NCBI GenBank assembly: GCA_031428275.1
Contig: JANPPC010000050.1
Location: 1 to 64,000 of the forward strand
Origin: Pseudobdellovibrio sp031428275
Lineage (GTDB): Bacteria; Bdellovibrionota; Bdellovibrionia; Bdellovibrionales; Bdellovibrionaceae
Direction: 5' to 3'
Length of the DNA: 64,000 bases
Shown: positions 34,467 to 43,733 of the stretch, piece after piece
Layout: every line of letters starts with the position of its first letter
Numbering within the stretch: the stretch's first letter is position 1
Notes under the pieces: generated by a model
The model's input: only the letters and a program-made list of their open reading frames with translations
Database searches by the model: none
What the model was told of the DNA's origin: nothing
Translations under genes and position numbers: made by a program

Positions 34467-35461
34467 ACTTTCACCTTCGAAAGGAGAGTTGTCATTTTCG
34501 TGGTGACTTCGTTAGGTTTGATGTCCCTTAAACATTCTTGAAAAACAGGATTTATACAAGGGCCTTGGCCGTGTTTGCTACACGGACGACATGCTAACTG
34601 ACGTTCTAAAATGAGAGTCGATGGTCTTGAAGGAAACCCGAAAGGTGCGGGCCCCATAAAGGCGATGGCCGGTTTACCTAGCTGTTCTGCAAAATGTAAA
34701 AGTCCTGTGTCGTTACTGACGAGCATCGCTGCTTTTTCGATGAGTGCGGCTGATTGAGTCAGGCTAGACTGACCTGTTAGATTTAATACGTTTTGATATT
34801 TACTTAGCTCATTCGTAAACGTATCCGTTTTACCGGCCAGCACGATAAATTTTTCTTGCGGAGAATCTTTAATCAACTGATGCCAGTATTCAAGCGGCCA
34901 ACGTTTTAGTTCGTACGATGCCGACGGCGCCAGTACGATAGCGTTGTTTAAATGATGATCGTTAAAAATACGGTTTGCATAATCGCGCGATTCAAAATCT
35001 AGAAAAAGTTGCGGAGGCGGTGGTAAGAAGAATTTAAAATTCCATTTCTCTAAAGGCTTTAATAAATCACGCTGTCCTGAAAAAGGTTTTTCAAATAAGT
35101 TTTTTTGAAATCTAATGAGTAGAAATCTTTTGAAACGATACATGGGTCTAACCAATGTACTTGGAACAAATAATAGCGATCTAATTAAAAGTGATCGTAA
35201 GTTATTATGTGCATCATACAGATGCGTAAACTTTTCTTTACGAAGTTCGCTGACTAATTTTAGCAAACCGCTGAAACCGGTTTTTCTGTTTAATTTCCAA
35301 ACATGCTGAATATTTGGATTATTCTCTGCCAAAGATGAAAGATCTTCACGTGTGACAAAATGTATTTCAGCCGAAGGCAAATAGGTTTTAATGAGACCGG
35401 GAATACTTAATGCTTGAGTTACATCTCCAATGCTCGAAAACCGTATAATCAAAACTTTCAT
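34463..35461 (-). CDS. Glycosyltransferase family 9 (heptosyltransferase-like)
   Basis: Cytosolic GT-B enzyme of 332 residues for LPS core assembly. N-terminal MKVLIIRFSSIGDVTQALSI is the GT9 hallmark; C-terminal VSNDTGLLHFAEQLGKPAIAFMGP is the ADP-heptose-binding motif. A Cys-rich stretch CRPCSKHGQGPC also occurs in relatives. Upstream of waaA with a 4-base overlap. Which core heptose it adds cannot be told. The promoter should lie in the 132-base gap shared with the divergent barrel gene at 35594. Confidence 0.9.
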   Translation of the reverse strand: MKVLIIRFSSIGDVTQALSIPGLIKTYLPSAEIHFVTREDLSSLAENNPNIQHVWKLNRKTGFSGLLKLVSELRKEKFTHLYDAHNNLRSLLIRSLLFVPSTLVRPMYRFKRFLLIRFQKNLFEKPFSGQRDLLKPLEKWNFKFFLPPPPQLFLDFESRDYANRIFNDHHLNNAIVLAPSASYELKRWPLEYWHQLIKDSPQEKFIVLAGKTDTFTNELSKYQNVLNLTGQSSLTQSAALIEKAAMLVSNDTGLLHFAEQLGKPAIAFMGPAPFGFPSRPSTLILERQLACRPCSKHGQGPCINPVFQECLRDIKPNEVTTKMTTLLSKVKV

Positions 35462-35593
35462 ATTTGCTATGATATTTACAAAATCCGGCAGGTGTCTAGA
35501 GTTAGCGACTTAACCCCCTTAAAAGGCTTATTAAATCTACTAGGTTCGATCAGATGCTATTTCTAAGGCATACGGCTTGTAAGCATATATTGT

Positions 35594-36913
35594 ATGAATA
35601 TCGCCAAATCTCTTTTAGTTTTAATTGTTGTTTGCTTTACGGTGGTGTCTCGTTCTGAGATTAAGACAACTTTAGAGGCCGATAGTCTTTCGTTCTTAAG
35701 CCCCGATTACGAAAACACCGATAAAAAAAGCTTTGGTTTTGTGGGCGCAACATTAAAATCTGACGTCAATAAGCCTGACCCTTTTATGCTAAATTTAACT
35801 GGAGTCTATGCGGTTGGTGAATCAGTTCTTAGCTATCTGAATATTCGTGAAATTTATTTTAGCTACCAGATCGATCCGAATTCGACGATTCACGTGGGGC
35901 GTAAACTTTTTCATTGGTCGTCATTAGATGAAGACTGGAATTTAGGTTTTTTTCAGCCGCAGTTTCGTTGGAACCCGATTAGCCCTGAAAACCAAGGTAT
36001 GACGGGCATTTTTTGGGAGAAAAATGAATCTTTGTGGGGCCTTACATTATTTGCCTCGCCCATTTACATTCCTGATCAAGGCCCTGGGTACGAATTGAAA
36101 GACGGTCAATTTGAGCGCAGCAATCCATGGTTTTCAAACCCTCCGCAAAATATTCGCTTTCAAGGCCAAGTCTATCCCATTGATTATGATATTCGCCGCC
36201 CTGAAACCAGTGACGTGGTCTTTCAACCCGTTTACGCAGCGAACTTCATATTGGGAGAAAAGACAGGGTTTTTCTCTAATATCTCGGGCGCTTATAAGCC
36301 GGCTCATCAGCTGGCTTTAGCTTACAAAACCATACTTGTGACCACACGCGTTCGCGTAGATGTGACACCGAAAACTTACTTAGAAAACATCTACGCTGCC
36401 GACATGGGCTACCGAGATGATTGGGGATTATTGCAGTTTTCTGTACTTTACACGAAGCCGCAAAGCCCGGCTTTTGAAGCAGGATATAACGTGCCGATTA
36501 TCGAAGAAAGTCTTAGTTTTGGCCCTAAGTTTGTTTATAAGTTCAGACCATTTAGTCTTGGCCTATCTTATTTAGATACCGTGGGCGGAAGCGTAAAAGA
36601 AACAGGCCCCGATGTAGAGGCAGACCGTGCATCGCTCACGCAAAGATTTTTATTTCGTCAAGCTCTGCAGCTGAATGTGACTTATAAAGATATTTTATTT
36701 AAGAAGTTATTACTGGAGTCGAGCGCCCAGTACCGTCAGAGCACAAAAGATGAGTTCACGGAAATTCGTTTTAGAAATCGTTTTGACGTGCGGGGCCCTT
36801 GGTCTTTTTGGGTGGATGTGATTTTAATAGAAACAGCGGATAAAACCGTTTCAAATTTGGGGCCTTTTCGAAACTTAGATCAGGTGTGGATTGGAGCTGG
36901 TTATGATATTTAA
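35594..36913 (+). CDS. Outer-membrane beta-barrel, first member of paralogous pair 2
   Basis: The 439-residue protein has a signal peptide (MNIAKSLLVLIVVCFTVVSRS). Alternating strands run through to the C-terminal strand DQVWIGAGYDI. It is the paralogue of the barrel at 22230: PIYIPDQGP, SNPWFSNPP, FQGQVYPIDYDIRR and the IREIYFSYQ...IHVGRK strands line up in order, although this copy is shorter. It is divergently placed from the GT9 gene. Its last 11 bases overlap the ATG of the lipoprotein at 36903, as in pair 1. Confidence 0.78.
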   Translation: MNIAKSLLVLIVVCFTVVSRSEIKTTLEADSLSFLSPDYENTDKKSFGFVGATLKSDVNKPDPFMLNLTGVYAVGESVLSYLNIREIYFSYQIDPNSTIHVGRKLFHWSSLDEDWNLGFFQPQFRWNPISPENQGMTGIFWEKNESLWGLTLFASPIYIPDQGPGYELKDGQFERSNPWFSNPPQNIRFQGQVYPIDYDIRRPETSDVVFQPVYAANFILGEKTGFFSNISGAYKPAHQLALAYKTILVTTRVRVDVTPKTYLENIYAADMGYRDDWGLLQFSVLYTKPQSPAFEAGYNVPIIEESLSFGPKFVYKFRPFSLGLSYLDTVGGSVKETGPDVEADRASLTQRFLFRQALQLNVTYKDILFKKLLLESSAQYRQSTKDEFTEIRFRNRFDVRGPWSFWVDVILIETADKTVSNLGPFRNLDQVWIGAGYDI

Positions 36914-39320
36914 GCAATTCAACAGGTTAACAAAAATGAAAAACGTATTTAGAAACGCAGCTAAATCTTTACTCACCATTGGTATTTGCCTTCATTTTTC
37001 ATCGTGTACCGAATTTTTAAAAGGTAAGCCTGAAAAACAAAATACTTTGATTGTCAATAAAGACTCTATAAGCTGCTTGAAAGAAGTCTCGAATCAGCTA
37101 AAATCATTTTTAAAATCAGAAACTAATGCGAAAGACGTTGATCAAAGTTTTAACTGCTTAGATAAAACTTTAAATGAATTTCAGACTCGGGTCGAAGGTC
37201 GTTCGGATGCCCAGTCGTTTACGGCCGAAGACCTATTTGAAATATTTAAAAACTTTTTGGCGGATGCCGAAATTTCAAAAGAAGCGACCCAAGAATTGTT
37301 ACTACTTAAAAGTGCAATTCTTGGTGGAACCGAGCAAAAAATTACTAAAAAAGAAATTAGCGATCTTCGTAAATTTTTAGTTGCATTGAAACCCGAACTA
37401 AAATCGCTTATTCCGTACGCCAGAGTATTCACCTTCGAAAAGGGTGAAACGGCTATTTCTAAAAATCTGATTCGCGATGCATTTGCTCAGCTTAATATGT
37501 CTCTTAAGAATTTAATGAAAGCAACCAGTGTGGCGCGCTCGACTTATCAGTTTGAAGATTTTAAACGTCTTATTTCGCATTTTAGTTTAGCTCAAGGGCA
37601 ACAGGCCGATATTATCAGGCTAGCAAGTAAAGTGAAGAATGTCTTAGTTGGAAATTACGTTTTGCAAACCGAAGCTGATTATCAGTTATTCATTGATAAT
37701 TTGACGGAAGTATTGCGACTATACGCTATTCAAGTGCAAGGAACAATTCGTTTTGAAATCGCCACAAGTGTGGGAATGAACGAGGCAATCGACTACATTC
37801 AAGACTGGTTGATTTTGCTCGAAAATTCAGTCCAGTATAAGAATAAGCAAACCATTTTGTTAGAAACTCTAAACCCGGTGGTTGAAGAAATCGCACGCTT
37901 AGATATCTTGCCTATAAAAGTCAATGGCTCTACGTTGGTTAATTTTTATAGAACATTACTGATGCGTGTTTTTGATTCGGGCCGTGAAGGTGAAATTAAT
38001 AAATTAACGGGTTTAACTGCGCTGCACTTTTCAAATATTAAGCGGGAAGTCGCGATCTACCGTATTTACATGCATTTCATCGATCAAACGACGCCGAACG
38101 CAAGCCGCGTTCCCATTGCGCAGATTCAGCTCAAGTTGAAAGCCTTTGATCCAAACTTAGAATATATTTTAAATAAATTTGATAAGTTCGAACAGACTAA
38201 AATTTTACGAGCATTTGACGAACTACGCGCAGAATTTCTGACCAGTAGACCAGTCGTTTATCGATTTAAAAAGATGGTGATTGCCGCTAATCAAAATGAC
38301 TGGGACCAAAACTGGGAAGATCTTGCGCGCGGATTGTATTCAAAGGTACTTGCCCGTCAACTACTGATCGGCTGGGGAGTTACGCCCATTACCAGCGAGA
38401 TCCCGGCGGGTTACGCATCGAAAGAAGTTAAGCAGTCTTATATGACCGAAGAAGGTTTGATTCACTGGTACGCTGATTTCAGAGATTTTGGAATTGAAAG
38501 TAAGGCTTTCGATAAACGTTCAGCCAATGCAGGTGCGGAAAGCTTTAAGCAAGCTGACTTACTGACGTATTCAGCCAATGGTGACGGAAGAATGAGCTAT
38601 ATGGAATCCGTTCAATACGTGAACATGCTTGTTTCTGGCGGCGGTGAAACCTTGGCTGAAATTCGTGCCGGTATGACTCGCGGTGGGTGTAACTTGACTG
38701 AAATCGATGGTTTTGATTTTTATTGGAATCAAGAAGCCTGCGCAATCAACGAGTTAAAAAAGAATTTTAAATTTTATTTTTCGAATCTTTCATATCTTAA
38801 CCAATACGTGCAAACTTTAAATGCGGCGCAGTTTTCGGCGTTTTATTTTGATTTGATGGAAGTCGCCCGAATTAATCCAAAATTTAAAGGAAGCCAAGTT
38901 GAGACGGCGGATCTAAGACAAATGTCGATTATTCTGCATTACATTGAATCACTTTACGCAGTCTATGACAAAAACGGCAATATGACTTTTAGCCCCGAAG
39001 AGTTTCGCGATGCTTACAAAGCACGTTTTAGTGCTTTTGCCCGAGACTATGCACGCGCGACTGCACAAGCTGAAATCACGAAATTTAACAGCACGCTAGG
39101 CCGCCTTGCTTTCAGTTGCTGGAACGAAGAAGATCTGATCCGCGAATCTTTTATTTATTTAGTCTACAACGGAACACCACCAACAGAAGATTCGCTGCTG
39201 TACTGTATAGCGTTTAGAGACCGACCTTTGATTGACTTTTCTATTTACCCAGAAGTTGATCGTAAAAAAATTATTAGCACTTTTAAAATCCTAAAAGACG
39301 TACTAGGCTCTAAGAAATAA
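36903..39320 (+). CDS. EF-hand lipoprotein, second member of pair 2
   Basis: Product of about 805 residues, with signal peptide and lipobox HFSSC. The start at 36903 is chosen because it overlaps the barrel stop exactly as in pair 1; a TTG at 36891 and ATG at 36936 are alternatives. N-terminal CLKEVSNQLKSFLKSE, DQSFNCLDKTL and LLKSAILGGTE align with the 23695 lipoprotein; C-terminal IYLVYNGTPP and IAFRDRP do too. Two EF-hand-like loops are seen: SANGDGRMSYME (38571-38606) and DKNGNMTFSPEE (38967-39002), the latter lacking Gly at position 6. Mostly helical. Function unknown. Confidence 0.8.
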   Translation: MIFKQFNRLTKMKNVFRNAAKSLLTIGICLHFSSCTEFLKGKPEKQNTLIVNKDSISCLKEVSNQLKSFLKSETNAKDVDQSFNCLDKTLNEFQTRVEGRSDAQSFTAEDLFEIFKNFLADAEISKEATQELLLLKSAILGGTEQKITKKEISDLRKFLVALKPELKSLIPYARVFTFEKGETAISKNLIRDAFAQLNMSLKNLMKATSVARSTYQFEDFKRLISHFSLAQGQQADIIRLASKVKNVLVGNYVLQTEADYQLFIDNLTEVLRLYAIQVQGTIRFEIATSVGMNEAIDYIQDWLILLENSVQYKNKQTILLETLNPVVEEIARLDILPIKVNGSTLVNFYRTLLMRVFDSGREGEINKLTGLTALHFSNIKREVAIYRIYMHFIDQTTPNASRVPIAQIQLKLKAFDPNLEYILNKFDKFEQTKILRAFDELRAEFLTSRPVVYRFKKMVIAANQNDWDQNWEDLARGLYSKVLARQLLIGWGVTPITSEIPAGYASKEVKQSYMTEEGLIHWYADFRDFGIESKAFDKRSANAGAESFKQADLLTYSANGDGRMSYMESVQYVNMLVSGGGETLAEIRAGMTRGGCNLTEIDGFDFYWNQEACAINELKKNFKFYFSNLSYLNQYVQTLNAAQFSAFYFDLMEVARINPKFKGSQVETADLRQMSIILHYIESLYAVYDKNGNMTFSPEEFRDAYKARFSAFARDYARATAQAEITKFNSTLGRLAFSCWNEEDLIRESFIYLVYNGTPPTEDSLLYCIAFRDRPLIDFSIYPEVDRKKIISTFKILKDVLGSKK

Positions 39321-39365
39321 TTTTAGAGCTTTAACTGGATACACGTTTTTCAAAGGTCGTCCGCT

Positions 39366-40514
39366 ATGATTCTGTCAGTTCCGCGATATAAATGGGCTCT
39401 GGTGTTTGCCTGTCTAAGTATGTTCGTTTTCGGTCTAGCTGATAATATTCGCGGACCATTGTTTCCGGATTTATTAAATTATTTCAAATTAACCAATACC
39501 GAGGGCTCATTAACATTTGCGCTGGCGTCAACCGCGGCTTTCGCCGGCAATGTCATCTCGGCTCCGTTGATGCGGTTTATGAATTTAGCACGTCTTCTGG
39601 TGATTTCTATTTTCACTATGGCCGTAGGAATGTTCGGTATGGGTATCTCACCAACCTTCTTAACTTACGTCGCAAGCGCGATTATTTTTGGCTTTAGCTT
39701 AGGCTTGATGACGGTCGTGCAGAATTTAATCGTGGCCGAAAACGTTGAGTCTGTTAAACAACCCAAGTATTTTTCGGCCTTGCATTCTATTTACGGCTTA
39801 TCAAGTTTACTTGCACCGCTGCTGGCTTCACGCGCGCCGGAATGGCTTGGGTCGTGGAGAAGTGCATTTTTTATCACGTCGGGATTGTGCGCGTTAGTTT
39901 TTGTCGTAGCATCAATTATCGGTGCCGAGCCAAAATTTGAAATACATCAGCATACCAAAGAGCAAAAAGAACAAAAGGCTACAAAATTTTCTTTATTTGC
40001 TATTGGCGGTATTTTTGCATTTTACGTGGCTGCAGAAATTTTGGTTTCAACTCGGCTTGCTTTGTACGTCAGAACTTACTTTGACATGAATCTCGAGCAA
40101 TCTAGTAATTACGTGGCACTTTTCTTTTTGTTTATGCTTCTAGGAAGATTATTTTTCGCAGTCAAAAATTTCAAAAGCTCGTTAAAAGTTCAAATGAATT
40201 TTTCACTGGCGGCTTCGGTGGTCGCGATCTTACTTGGGTTATATGTTCATCCATTCTTTTTGGCTGTTGTCGGTTTGACAATGGCTCCGTTCTATCCAAT
40301 TTCGGTTGCCTACATTGCGCACGTAACCGGGATGCACAAACGAAAATTTATTACCTTTGCTCTTAGCTTTCAAAGTTTCTGCGTGATTACTATGCACTTG
40401 GGGGTCGGAATGTTAACGGACCGCTTCGGGCTATTTTATGCTTTCGGAGTTGGTCTACTTTCGTTAGTATTGTCATTGGTATGTGTAAACTTTCATCCTC
40501 AAGTTCGAGATTAG
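39366..40514 (+). CDS. Major facilitator superfamily transporter
   Basis: Inner-membrane protein of 382 residues with twelve hydrophobic segments. The N-half includes FGLADNIRGPLFPDLLNYF and the GLMTVVQNLIVAE helix typical of FucP/sugar-type MFS members; a short charged loop (about 195-210, rich in Lys, Glu, Gln) joins the halves. Substrate unknown. It follows the pair-2 lipoprotein by 45 bases on the same strand and overlaps the next gene by 34 bases, so it may be part of that transcription unit. Confidence 0.85.
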   Translation: MILSVPRYKWALVFACLSMFVFGLADNIRGPLFPDLLNYFKLTNTEGSLTFALASTAAFAGNVISAPLMRFMNLARLLVISIFTMAVGMFGMGISPTFLTYVASAIIFGFSLGLMTVVQNLIVAENVESVKQPKYFSALHSIYGLSSLLAPLLASRAPEWLGSWRSAFFITSGLCALVFVVASIIGAEPKFEIHQHTKEQKEQKATKFSLFAIGGIFAFYVAAEILVSTRLALYVRTYFDMNLEQSSNYVALFFLFMLLGRLFFAVKNFKSSLKVQMNFSLAASVVAILLGLYVHPFFLAVVGLTMAPFYPISVAYIAHVTGMHKRKFITFALSFQSFCVITMHLGVGMLTDRFGLFYAFGVGLLSLVLSLVCVNFHPQVRD

Positions 40515-41521
40515 TTCTTTCGAAGCTTATTTCATTTTTTTTCGTACTTTGTACGCCGCAGTTTGCTTTTGCAGATGCGAACCCGTATCGCACGGCTTTA
40601 GTTGAAAGTTTTGTTGATCATCAAAAAATGACGGCCATCAGCGATCGCGACGACTGGGAAATAGGTGAGATTCTGCCGGTCATTTCTAGAAATGCACGTC
40701 TGGGCGTGATCGGCTTTGTTGAAGTTAATTCAATTCGAGCCATGTCGCCGGTTAAATTCGAATTGCGCTTAAAATTGTTAAGACAATCCAGAAAATACTT
40801 TATTCAAACGGGTGATGTCATTCGCCGTATGGACTTAACTATCGGAAACGTCGATTACGTCGGTACGACTGATTTACTGATTCGTCAAAGTGCTATGAAC
40901 GTTTCATCAAAATATCGCCCTTTGGTGTACCAAGGTTTCGTTATTGGAGATACGGCGCAAACTCTTTACAAGCGTGAAATATTATTAAATTACTTCGGAA
41001 ATCTTTTGTATGGTTATAATGATTGGCTAACGTTGGGTACGCTAACAACTGCAAATATTTTCGGTAAGCCGAACGCCAGCTTTAAAGCGAAAGTCTATGA
41101 TAGTGAGTCAACGACCTTGGCAACTGGTCTATCCTTTGTTCGTCTGGTGCAAGAAGGTGAAGCTTCGCTTAATTTAAACTTGTACTGGGACTCCCTTTCC
41201 TCAGAATCTTTGATTAGTCATACTTTCGTAAGTTTAGGTTTAATTAAGTGGGAAAAAGCCGGAGACGCCGCGGCCATCAAAGCTTTAGGTTCAAGTTCAT
41301 TTCAGTCTGGCTACGAAGTCATCCTAAGTAATTGGGATCGTTTTCTAGTGGGGCCTAGCTACAATTTTGAAAAGAAGGCCTTAGGCGGTTATTTATCTTA
41401 TGTTTGGATTGCTGATCGTATTCATGCGCAGGCATCGATTAACGCCACCGATATTACTAAATTACGTTTAGATCCACAAGACGGTTACTATGGTTTTTTT
41501 GATTTATACTGGAGATTTTAA
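40481..41521 (+). CDS. Predicted outer-membrane barrel protein
   Basis: The 346-residue product begins inside the 3' end of the MFS gene (34-base overlap). A signal peptide (KLISFFFVLCTPQFAFA) follows a Ser-rich n-region. The N-terminal third (WEIGEILPVISRNARLGVIGFVEV) has small SH3- or OB-like strands; the rest is alternating strands ending YGFFDLYWRF with terminal Phe. This suggests a barrel with an N-terminal periplasmic domain. No family recognised. Next gene starts at the following base. Confidence 0.62.
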   Translation: MCKLSSSSSRLVLSKLISFFFVLCTPQFAFADANPYRTALVESFVDHQKMTAISDRDDWEIGEILPVISRNARLGVIGFVEVNSIRAMSPVKFELRLKLLRQSRKYFIQTGDVIRRMDLTIGNVDYVGTTDLLIRQSAMNVSSKYRPLVYQGFVIGDTAQTLYKREILLNYFGNLLYGYNDWLTLGTLTTANIFGKPNASFKAKVYDSESTTLATGLSFVRLVQEGEASLNLNLYWDSLSSESLISHTFVSLGLIKWEKAGDAAAIKALGSSSFQSGYEVILSNWDRFLVGPSYNFEKKALGGYLSYVWIADRIHAQASINATDITKLRLDPQDGYYGFFDLYWRF

Positions 41522-42679
41522 TTGGCAAAATTTTACGTAAGCTGCCCGGTCGGTTTCGAAGCTGAACTTGCGGCCGAGCTAAAAGATTTCTGGTTTGAAA
41601 TGATGGACCTTGACGGCCAACCCACCCGCAGTGCTTTACCCGCGTATGACACTTGGCCAGGCGGCATTGAGTTTGAAACAGAAGACCACTTAGGTTACCA
41701 AATCAATTTTTTTTCAAAACTAGCAAATCGCGTGCTGATTCGGGTCGCGAAATTTGAGGCGCGCTACTTCGATCAGCTTGAAAAAGAATTAGGAAAATTT
41801 GCAATCGAAAAGTGGCTAGGGCCGCAGACAATTAAAGTCAAAGTTGAGCATCACAAATCAAGACTGAATCACGAAAAAAATATTATCGAAGCGATCACGA
41901 ATACATTGGGAAAAAAGAAATTTAAAATTGGTGCTAATACCGATGAGGGTTTAGTAACGGTTTATTTTCGCATCGACAAAGACCGAGTTACGGTTAGTTT
42001 AGACACTTCGGGTGATCATCTGCACCGGCGTGGTTACGCCCAGTATCGCGGCGAAGCCCCGCTTCGAGAGAACTTGGCGGCCATGATGGTTCGTCAATTA
42101 ATGAAGAAAACCACGCTGAATCAAAACTTAAGCGTGATTGATCCGTTCGCCGGTTCAGGCACTATCTTGTTCGAAGTGGCGGCGGCGAAAGAAGCTTCAC
42201 TTAAGCGTTCGTACAGCTGGTTTAAATTTATGAACCGTCCGAAATTATTCAGATCTGATGTTTGGGCTAAAAATTACCGCTGGCTAACGAAAGCTCAGCC
42301 CTTCAAAATGATTGCGATTGATTTCGAAGAGTCAGCCATCGCAAATCTGCAAAAGAATCTTCAACTTTTCAAAGAGGTTTTTCCGCTAGCCGATTCGCAA
42401 ATCGAGACCTTTCGCGAAGACAGTATTGATTTCGATTTAGAGCGACTAAAAGCGAACTCAAACTTGTGGCTTATGACAAACCCTCCCTACGGTCATCGAC
42501 TCGAAGAAGGCGACGCTAGGGCCATAATAGAACGCTTAGCTAACGAAGCAAACCTGGCCGGCGCCATTATTCTACACCCCGAGTCGTGGAAATTTGAGTT
42601 TTCAAATTTGCGCATAAGTTCACAATTAGACTTTAAAAATCAGGGTCTTAAATTAAAATTGTCAGTGTACAGCCGCTAG
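41522..42679 (+). CDS. THUMP-domain RNA methyltransferase (RlmL/Trm11-like)
   Basis: Cytosolic SAM-dependent enzyme of 385 residues. The N-terminal THUMP-type RNA-binding part is followed by the methyltransferase domain with HRRGYAQYRGEAPLRENLAAMM, DPFAGSGTILFEVA (SAM site) and the catalytic TNPPYGHRL, which predicts N2-methylation of guanine in rRNA or tRNA. Only the N-terminal half of E. coli RlmL is represented, so it is a single-module enzyme. Start codon is TTG at 41522, supported by GGAG at 41511-41514; it begins directly after the previous stop. Confidence 0.86.
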   Translation: MAKFYVSCPVGFEAELAAELKDFWFEMMDLDGQPTRSALPAYDTWPGGIEFETEDHLGYQINFFSKLANRVLIRVAKFEARYFDQLEKELGKFAIEKWLGPQTIKVKVEHHKSRLNHEKNIIEAITNTLGKKKFKIGANTDEGLVTVYFRIDKDRVTVSLDTSGDHLHRRGYAQYRGEAPLRENLAAMMVRQLMKKTTLNQNLSVIDPFAGSGTILFEVAAAKEASLKRSYSWFKFMNRPKLFRSDVWAKNYRWLTKAQPFKMIAIDFEESAIANLQKNLQLFKEVFPLADSQIETFREDSIDFDLERLKANSNLWLMTNPPYGHRLEEGDARAIIERLANEANLAGAIILHPESWKFEFSNLRISSQLDFKNQGLKLKLSVYSR

Positions 42680-42780
42680 ACAGTCTTATCTATTTTTCAA
42701 ACTTGGTTAGGTTTTCGTCAAGACCCTCGACCCCTGGGGTGTTTTTCAGTATAAGGAGACGTTATTTCAAGGGGAAAACG

Positions 42781-43695
42781 ATGAAATCTTTATTACGAGT
42801 ATCACCAATTTTAGCTTTGTGTTTTTTAACCGCCTGCCAAGCAAAAGACACGTTTATCCCCAAGGCGGGCGGGTCTGCCAACACGCTGGGCGGCCAAGCT
42901 TCGAATAGCCAATTTGAAAGTAATAAACATATGATGCTTTTACTTGATCGCCAGGTTGAAGTGATTCACTTATTTAAAGCTCTGATAGATAACAACTACG
43001 CCGAAAAAAAAGGTTTAAAAGTTGAAGACGCCATCGTGAACAAAGTGAATTTAAAAAAAATAACTTCGCAAATTCAAAATTTTAAAGACGGTCCGCGCGA
43101 ACAAACTTCAAATATAAACCTAATTGTTTCAGTCGAGCTCGATACAGATCAGTCAATCCGATCGGCCCAGTTTAGATCCAATTCAGAGGCCGGCACCGAA
43201 GAAAAAATCGTGGTGTCTGGAACAGATGTTACTTTAAAAAATAAATTTAAAGAAATGACCATCACTAAAACTGCAGACGCTACAGCATTTGAAGCCACCC
43301 TGCGAACGATTGACGAAGTTAACGTAACGGCGGGTAACTTTGTTACTTTAAATGAGTCTAAATTTAAATTTTCAATAAATGGCAACGAAGCAAAAATATT
43401 ATCAGTGCAACTGGCTCAACACAATCGCTATGGTTTGCAAGCCGGTGATATGTCAATGAAGACAGCCGATGACTCATCAGTGTTAGATATTAAGTTGGAT
43501 GACGCATGCACATCGGTGATGGGTGTGTTGAAGCTTGAGTCTTTAGCAAAAAACGCAAAGAAGTTACCAGCTTACACTCGAACAGCAACTTATACCGATT
43601 CTTCGGTCTCTTTCCTTGCTGGCCGAAATACTTTAAACGTAGCGGCTAATTTTTGCGAATCGCGCCCCGTCGTTGATCTTAAAAAATTATTCTAG
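42781..43695 (+). CDS. Lipoprotein of unknown function
   Basis: Product of 304 residues from ATG 42781, which has AAGGGG 6 bases upstream (42769-42774) and yields a lipoprotein signal with LTAC; the frame is open upstream to 42703. The mature protein is rich in Lys, Thr and Asn, with a mixed strand pattern and two late Cys (DACTSVMG, NFCESRP). No family recognised. It is convergent with the lipoprotein at 43708, with a shared hairpin. Confidence 0.72.
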   Translation: MKSLLRVSPILALCFLTACQAKDTFIPKAGGSANTLGGQASNSQFESNKHMMLLLDRQVEVIHLFKALIDNNYAEKKGLKVEDAIVNKVNLKKITSQIQNFKDGPREQTSNINLIVSVELDTDQSIRSAQFRSNSEAGTEEKIVVSGTDVTLKNKFKEMTITKTADATAFEATLRTIDEVNVTAGNFVTLNESKFKFSINGNEAKILSVQLAQHNRYGLQAGDMSMKTADDSSVLDIKLDDACTSVMGVLKLESLAKNAKKLPAYTRTATYTDSSVSFLAGRNTLNVAANFCESRPVVDLKKLF

Positions 43696-43733
43696 GAAGC
43701 TGGGCTGCTACTCAAGCAGCCGAAGTCTAGAAT
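43689..43733. terminator. Two-part hairpin between convergent lipoprotein genes
   Basis: An outer stem ATTCTAG/CTAGAAT (43689-43695 with 43727-43733) encloses an inner stem GGCTGCT/AGCAGCC (43703-43709 with 43715-43721). It spans both stop codons. There is no clear T-run, so termination is plausible rather than certain. Confidence 0.4.

Noticed and set aside
39307..39329. GCTCTAA/TTAGAGC repeat after the pair-2 lipoprotein as a terminator
   Set aside because: A 7-bp AT-rich stem with a weak tail; the MFS gene follows closely and may be co-transcribed.
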